Shown here one piece after another: positions 21,233 through 25,387 of a stretch of 25,387 nt of DNA. Every line of letters starts with the position of its first letter. Position 1 is the first letter of the stretch. The position numbers and the translations under genes were made by a program. The notes beneath the pieces are model-generated. The model had not been told where the DNA came from and did not search any database. It was given only the letters and a program-made list of their open reading frames with translations. Source of the DNA: JAICLV01 sp036380925 (GTDB taxonomy: Bacteria; Actinomycetota; Actinomycetes; Acidothermales; Acidothermaceae). Location: NCBI GenBank assembly GCA_036380925.1, contig DASVDW010000204.1:1-25387 (forward strand), written 5' to 3'.

Positions 21233-22576
21233 ATGTTGCGCCGAATCGACCTGCGCGGTCGCACTCTCGGCACCCGCGAGGTGCGCGGCCTGCTGCCGCG
21301 GGCGCCGATCGACGTGGAGTCGGCGGTCGCCAGCGTGCGGCCGATCTGTGACGACGTTCGCGAGCGCGGCGCGGCCGCGGTCCGGGAGATCGGCAAGCGG
21401 TTCGACGGCGTCGAGCTGAGTTCGCTGCGGGTGCCCGCGCGGGCGATCGAACAGGCCCTGGCCGACCTCGACCCCGGCGTTCGCGCCGCGCTCGAAGAGG
21501 CGACCCGCCGGGCGCGCGCCGTGCACCGCGCGCAGCTGCGCGACGACGTCCGCGTCGACGTCGCGGCCGGCGCGGCCGTCACCGAGCGGTTCGTGCCGGT
21601 GCGGCGGGTCGGGCTTTACGTTCCCGGCGGCCTCGTCGCGTACCCGAGCAGCGTGGTCATGAACGTCGTGCCGGCGCAGGAGGCCGGCGTCGAGTCGATC
21701 GCGCTCGCCTCACCGCCGCAACGCGAGTTCGGCGGGCTGCCTCACCCCGCTGTGCTGGCCGCGTGCGCGCTGCTCGGCGTCGACGAGGTCTACGCGGTCG
21801 GTGGCGCCCAGGCGGTGGCGCTGTTCGCCTATGGCAGCACCGCGGAGCACGGCGAGGAGGTCGAGCCGGTCGACGTCGTCACCGGCCCGGGCAACGTCTA
21901 TGTCGCCGCCGCCAAGCGGTTGGTGAAGGGTGTCGTGGGCATCGACGCCGAGGCCGGCCCGACCGAGATCGGCATCCTCGCCGACGAGACGGCCGACCCG
22001 GCACACGTCGCCGCCGACCTGATCGGGCAGTCGGAGCACGACGAGCTGGCCAGCTGCCTGCTCGTCACCGACTCCGCGGCCCTGCTCGACGCGGTCGACG
22101 CCGAGCTCGAGGTGCGGATTCCGCAGACCAAGCACATCGAGCGGGTGCGCAAGGCGCTCGCCGGGCAGTCGGCCCACGTGCTCGTCGACGACATCGACGC
22201 CGGCTTGCGGGTCATCGACGAGTGGGCGCCCGAGCATCTCGAGGTCCTCACCTCCGATGCGGCGAAAACCGCCGCCCAGGTTCGAAACGCGGGAGCGATC
22301 TTCGTCGGTCCCTGGTCGCCGGTCAGCCTCGGCGACTACCTCGCCGGCTCCAACCACGTGCTGCCCACCGCGGGCACCGCGCGGTTCACCGGCGGGCTTT
22401 CGGTGCAGTCCTTCCAGCGGATGATCCACGTCATCGACTACGACCGCGACGCGTTGGCCGCTGTCGCGCCGCTGATCGACTCCCTCGGCGGCGCCGAGGA
22501 TCTCGCGGCGCACGTCGCGGCGGTCCGCGCTCGCATCCCGCGCTCAGCGGGATCTGGCGAACAGGGCCCGCGATGA
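21233..22576 (+). CDS. hisD: Histidinol dehydrogenase
   Basis: HisD carries out the last two oxidation steps of histidine synthesis, L-histidinol to L-histidine, with NAD and zinc. The protein has 447 residues. It shows GLYVPGGLVAYPSSVVMNVV, then AVGGAQAVALFAYG and VTGPGNVYVAAAKRLV. The signature IDAEAGPTEI follows, and the zinc and catalytic region AADLIGQSEHDELASCLLVT. The later catalytic WAPEHLEV and SLGDYLAGSNHVLPT are also present. ATG 21233 has GGAG 7 nt upstream. It is the first gene of a hisDCBHA operon; its TGA overlaps the hisC start in ATGA, so translation is probably coupled. Confidence 0.97.
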   Translation: MLRRIDLRGRTLGTREVRGLLPRAPIDVESAVASVRPICDDVRERGAAAVREIGKRFDGVELSSLRVPARAIEQALADLDPGVRAALEEATRRARAVHRAQLRDDVRVDVAAGAAVTERFVPVRRVGLYVPGGLVAYPSSVVMNVVPAQEAGVESIALASPPQREFGGLPHPAVLAACALLGVDEVYAVGGAQAVALFAYGSTAEHGEEVEPVDVVTGPGNVYVAAAKRLVKGVVGIDAEAGPTEIGILADETADPAHVAADLIGQSEHDELASCLLVTDSAALLDAVDAELEVRIPQTKHIERVRKALAGQSAHVLVDDIDAGLRVIDEWAPEHLEVLTSDAAKTAAQVRNAGAIFVGPWSPVSLGDYLAGSNHVLPTAGTARFTGGLSVQSFQRMIHVIDYDRDALAAVAPLIDSLGGAEDLAAHVAAVRARIPRSAGSGEQGPR

Positions 22577-23673
22577 GCGAGTTCGACGCGCTCCCGCTGC
22601 GTGACGACCTGCGCGGCGAAATCCCTTACGGCGCGCCGCAACTCGACGTCCCTATCGCGCTGAACGTCAACGAGAACCCGTACCCGCCGTCGCCTGCGTT
22701 GATAGCGGACGTCGCCGCGGCTGTCGCCGCGGTCACCGGGCAGCTGAACCGATACCCCGACCGCGAGGCGCTCACCCTGCGCGCCGCGCTGACCGAATAC
22801 CTGGTGAAGTTCGAAGGCGGGCAGGTCGGAGCGAACCAGGTGTGGGCGGCCAACGGGTCGAACGAGGTCATGCACCAGCTGCTGCTGGCGTTTGGCGGCC
22901 CTGGGCGCACGGTGTTGGGGTTCTCGCCGACGTACTCGATGTATCCGCAGTACTGCCGCGACACGTTCACCGGCTACGTCACCGAGCCTCGATCCGCCGA
23001 CTTCAGCCTCGACCCCGAGGCCGCGGTGAAGGCGGTGCGGTCGCATCGCCCCGTCGTAACGCTGCTGACCTCGCCGAACAACCCCACCGGCACCGCGTTG
23101 CCGATCGACACCGCGGCGGCGGTGCTCGCGGCCGCCTCCGAGCACGGCGGCCTGGTGGTCGTCGACGAGGCGTACTCCGAGTTCCGCCGCCCAGGAACGC
23201 CGTCCGCGCTTGGTTTGCTCGCGCACCACAAGAATCTGGTCGTCACGCGCACGATGAGCAAGGCGTTCGCTTACGCGGGCGCGCGCGTCGGCTACCTCGT
23301 CGCCGATCCGGCCGTCGTCGACGCGGTGCGAATCGTGCGCCTGCCGTACCACCTGTCGGCGGTCACCCAAGCCATCGCTACCGTCGCGCTGCACCACGCC
23401 GACGAGCTGCTGGCGCAGGTCGCGACGCTGCGGGCTGAGCGTGACGCCACCGTCGAATGGCTGCGGGCGAACGGGTTCACGGTCGCCGACTCCGACTCCA
23501 ACTTCGTGCTGTTCGGCCTGTTCGATGACCGGCACGCGGTCTGGCAGAGTCTGCTCGATCGCGGCGTGCTGATTCGCGAGACCGGCCCGAGCGAGTGGCT
23601 GCGGGTCAGCATCGGCACGGCGGACGAGATGACCGCGTTCAAGAAGGCCCTGCTCGACGTGACGAGAGGTTGA
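22573..23673 (+). CDS. hisC: Histidinol-phosphate aminotransferase
   Basis: HisC is a PLP enzyme that converts imidazole-acetol phosphate to L-histidinol phosphate with glutamate as amino donor. The protein has 366 residues. It opens IALNVNENPYPPSPALIADV, continues LNRYPDREALTLRAAL and has WAANGSNEVMHQLLLAFGGP. VTLLTSPNNPTGTALP and LVVVDEAYSEFRRPG follow. The PLP lysine lies in TMSKAFAYAGARVGYLVADP, and RESG-type sequence near the end reads LIRETGPSEWLRVSIGT. ATG 22573 overlaps the hisD stop (ATGA). The GTG of hisB follows after 2 bp. Confidence 0.97.
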   Translation: MSEFDALPLRDDLRGEIPYGAPQLDVPIALNVNENPYPPSPALIADVAAAVAAVTGQLNRYPDREALTLRAALTEYLVKFEGGQVGANQVWAANGSNEVMHQLLLAFGGPGRTVLGFSPTYSMYPQYCRDTFTGYVTEPRSADFSLDPEAAVKAVRSHRPVVTLLTSPNNPTGTALPIDTAAAVLAAASEHGGLVVVDEAYSEFRRPGTPSALGLLAHHKNLVVTRTMSKAFAYAGARVGYLVADPAVVDAVRIVRLPYHLSAVTQAIATVALHHADELLAQVATLRAERDATVEWLRANGFTVADSDSNFVLFGLFDDRHAVWQSLLDRGVLIRETGPSEWLRVSIGTADEMTAFKKALLDVTRG

Positions 23674-23675
23674 CG

Positions 23676-24260
23676 GTGAGCCGAAGCGCGCGAGTGCAGC
23701 GCACCACCAAAGAGTCCGACGTGTTGATCGAGCTCGAGCTCGACGGCACTGGCAACGTCGACGTCGAGACCGGCGTGCCGTTCTACGACCACATGCTGGC
23801 CCAGCTCGGCAAGCACGCCGGTTTCGATCTGCACGTGCGCACCAAGGGCGACGTCGAGGTCGACGCGCACCACACCGTCGAAGACACCGCCCTCGCCCTC
23901 GGTCAGGCGTTGCGCGAGGCGCTTGGCGACAAGGTCGGCATCCGGCGCTTCGGCGACGCGCTCGTGCCGCTCGACGAGACGCTCTGCCAGGCCGCCGTCG
24001 ACCTTTCGGGACGGCCGTATTTGGTGCACACCGAGCCTGAGATCGTCGAGCTCATCGGCACGTACGAGACGACCTTGACCAGGCACATCTGGGAGTCGTT
24101 TGTCGCGCAGGCCCAGATTTGCCTGCATGTGAGGGTTCTCGAGGGTCGCAACGCCCACCACGTCAACGAGGCGCAGTTCAAGGCGGTCGCGCGGGCGCTG
24201 CGCGACGCCGTCCGCCTTGACGGTGTCGCCGGTGTGCCGAGCACCAAGGGCGTTCTGTAG
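23676..24260 (+). CDS. hisB: Imidazoleglycerol-phosphate dehydratase
   Basis: HisB removes water from imidazole glycerol phosphate using manganese, giving imidazole-acetol phosphate, the HisC substrate. The protein has 194 residues, so it is the monofunctional form without the phosphatase domain of enterobacterial HisB. Both metal motifs are present: DAHHTVEDTALALGQAL and EGRNAHHVNEAQFKAVARAL. GVPFYDHMLAQLGKHAGFDL is also characteristic. GTG 23676 is chosen because it gives the normal N-terminus (SRSARVQRTTKESDV); the open frame upstream is hisC antiframe. A GAGAGG stretch precedes it. hisH begins 5 bp after its stop. Confidence 0.96.
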   Translation: MSRSARVQRTTKESDVLIELELDGTGNVDVETGVPFYDHMLAQLGKHAGFDLHVRTKGDVEVDAHHTVEDTALALGQALREALGDKVGIRRFGDALVPLDETLCQAAVDLSGRPYLVHTEPEIVELIGTYETTLTRHIWESFVAQAQICLHVRVLEGRNAHHVNEAQFKAVARALRDAVRLDGVAGVPSTKGVL

Positions 24261-24265
24261 ACCGC

Positions 24266-24868
24266 ATGAAGGTCGTCGTTCTCGATTACGGCTTAGGCAA
24301 CCTGCGGTCGGCCGAGCGCGCGTTGCGACGTGTCGGCGCCGACGTCGAGGTCACGGCGGACGGCGAGGCCGCGCTGCGCGCCGACGGGTTGGTCGTTCCG
24401 GGTGTGGGCGCGTTTGCCGCCTGCATGCGCGGGCTCGAGGGGATCGCTGGTTCTTCCCTGGTGCGCAAGCGAATTACGGCTGGCGCACCGGTGCTGGGCA
24501 TTTGCGTCGGCTTTCAGGTGCTGTTCGGCTACGGCGTTGAGCATGGCGTGCGCACCGATGGCATTCGCGTCTGGCCGGGGGGTGCGGTGCGGCTCGACGC
24601 GCCAATCCTCCCGCACATGGGTTGGAACCTGGTCGACGTGCCGTCGGGCTCGACGTTGTTTCGCGGGATTGAAGGCGAGCGGTTCTACTTCGTGCACTCC
24701 TACGCCGCGCGCGAGGCTGGCGGTTTGGTGACCACCGCCACCCATGGTTCGACGACCTTCGTCGCGGCCGCTGAAGACGGCCTGGTCTCAGGCACCCAAT
24801 TCCACCCCGAGAAATCCGGCGACGCGGGCGCGCAACTGCTGAAGAACTGGTTGGAGTCGATTCGATGA
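24266..24868 (+). CDS. hisH: Imidazole glycerol phosphate synthase, glutaminase subunit
   Basis: HisH hydrolyses glutamine and passes ammonia to HisF, which makes imidazole glycerol phosphate and AICAR. The protein has 200 residues. It starts KVVVLDYGLGNLRSAERALR and shows LVVPGVGAFAACMRGL. The nucleophile is in VLGICVGFQVLFGYGVEHG, where the usual GICLGMQ reads GICVGFQ with the cysteine kept. MGWNLVDVP and FYFVHSYAA follow, and the His-Glu pair is in TQFHPEKSGDAG. Its TGA overlaps the hisA start in ATGA. hisF is not in the window and may lie beyond the right edge. Confidence 0.96.
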   Translation: MKVVVLDYGLGNLRSAERALRRVGADVEVTADGEAALRADGLVVPGVGAFAACMRGLEGIAGSSLVRKRITAGAPVLGICVGFQVLFGYGVEHGVRTDGIRVWPGGAVRLDAPILPHMGWNLVDVPSGSTLFRGIEGERFYFVHSYAAREAGGLVTTATHGSTTFVAAAEDGLVSGTQFHPEKSGDAGAQLLKNWLESIR

Positions 24869-25387
24869 GTGCTCTGGTGCTGTTGCCGGCCGTCGACGTC
24901 GCCGACGGGCAGGCGGTCCGGCTGGTGCAAGGCGAGGCGGGCTCGGAGACCAGCTACGGCGACCCGCTCGCGGCCGCGCTGGCCTGGCAAGAGGCCGGCG
25001 CGCAGTGGGTTCACCTGGTCGACCTCGACGCCGCATTTGGCCGTGGCTCCAACCGCGAGTTGCTCGCCGAGGTGGTCGGAAAGCTCGACGTGAAGGTCGA
25101 GATGTCGGGCGGCATTCGCGACGACGCGTCATTGCGCGCCGCGCTCGCGACCGGATGCGCGCGGGTCAACATCGGCACCGCGGCGTTGGAAAACCCCCAG
25201 TGGGTGGCGCGGGCCATCGCCGAATTCGGCGACCAGATCGCGGTCGGTCTCGACGTCCGGGGAACCACGCTTTCGGCCCGGGGATGGACCCAAGACGGTG
25301 GCGAGTTGTTCGACGTCCTCGCCAGATTGGACGCCGACGGGTGCGCGCGTTACGTCGTCACCGACGTGCGGCGCGACGGCACGCTCA
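24865..25387 (+). CDS. priA: Phosphoribosyl isomerase A (HisA/PriA), truncated by the window end
   Basis: The first 174 codons of an (alpha-beta)8 barrel are present. LLPAVDVADGQAVRLVQGEA carries the first catalytic aspartate. Then come WVHLVDLDAAFGRGSNRELL, VKVEMSGGIRDDASLRAALA and GCARVNIGTAALENPQW. VGLDVRGTTLSARGWTQDGG has the Arg and Trp positions typical of actinobacterial PriA. YVVTDVRRDGTL at the edge carries the second catalytic aspartate. In this phylum PriA commonly isomerises both ProFAR for histidine and PRA for tryptophan, so dual function is inferred from lineage and the R-x-W pattern. Strict HisA remains possible because the C-terminal phosphate loops are missing. ATG 24865 overlaps the hisH stop. 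Confidence 0.93.
   Translation, partial: MSALVLLPAVDVADGQAVRLVQGEAGSETSYGDPLAAALAWQEAGAQWVHLVDLDAAFGRGSNRELLAEVVGKLDVKVEMSGGIRDDASLRAALATGCARVNIGTAALENPQWVARAIAEFGDQIAVGLDVRGTTLSARGWTQDGGELFDVLARLDADGCARYVVTDVRRDGTL

Noticed and set aside
19997..21526. Long minus-strand frame opposite the helicase and start of hisD (509 codons)
   Set aside because: It spans two well-supported plus-strand genes and has no recognisable domain.
21763..22572. Extended N-terminus for hisC inside hisD
   Set aside because: The extra residues are a frame-shifted reading of hisD rich in Arg and Gly. The ATGA overlap at 22573 gives a normal HisC N-terminus.

Overview
The window is very GC-rich and densely coded. GTG starts are frequent, and several genes have a TANNNT -10 box only 6-8 nt before the start codon, which suggests leaderless transcripts. 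A PriA-type HisA, a DnaE1-type replicative polymerase with an intact PHP site, and secreted proteins with cell-wall-binding repeat 2 modules all point to an actinobacterium (Actinomycetota). I cannot name a genus from the sequence.

Layout. 1-1869: the tail of a LuxR-type regulator, a winged-helix (HTH_42) protein and a small YqeY-like protein. 1865-5047: a 3.1 kb mosaic bracketed by two copies of the last ~60 bp of a Gfo/Idh oxidoreductase gene. It holds a cytochrome P450 scrap, an orphan ORF, two of three copies of a 33-bp palindrome-bearing repeat, and a secreted beta-propeller/cell-wall-binding protein. 4989-7947 (minus): the probable operon bioF-bioD-Gfo/Idh, divergent from dnaE1. 8093-14210 (plus): dnaE1, an ABC-2 transporter pair and a small membrane protein. 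14207-16396: a TetR repressor divergent from an FAD-linked oxidase, with tandem operators over the oxidase promoter. 16536-17533: divergent ybaK and an SRPBCC protein. 17538-19214 (minus): a secreted cell-wall-binding zinc metalloprotease. 19613-21175: a DEAD-box RNA helicase. 21233-25387: the histidine operon hisD-hisC-hisB-hisH-hisA/priA, with overlapping or nearly overlapping genes; hisA runs off the window.

Most of the window is core metabolism and replication in ordinary arrangement. The unusual part is 1.4-5.1 kb. There a convergent gene junction (YqeY-like against Gfo/Idh) has been split by inserted DNA, leaving a displaced copy of the oxidoreductase 3' end whose differences are almost all synonymous. 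That pattern suggests acquisition by recombination at a gene 3' end rather than recent local duplication. A second recurrent signal is an 18-bp motif present three times: upstream of the helicase -10 box, upstream of the hisD -10 box, and inverted on the protease side of the same intergenic region. I found no CRISPR array, rRNA, tRNA, intact insertion sequence or obvious defence system.
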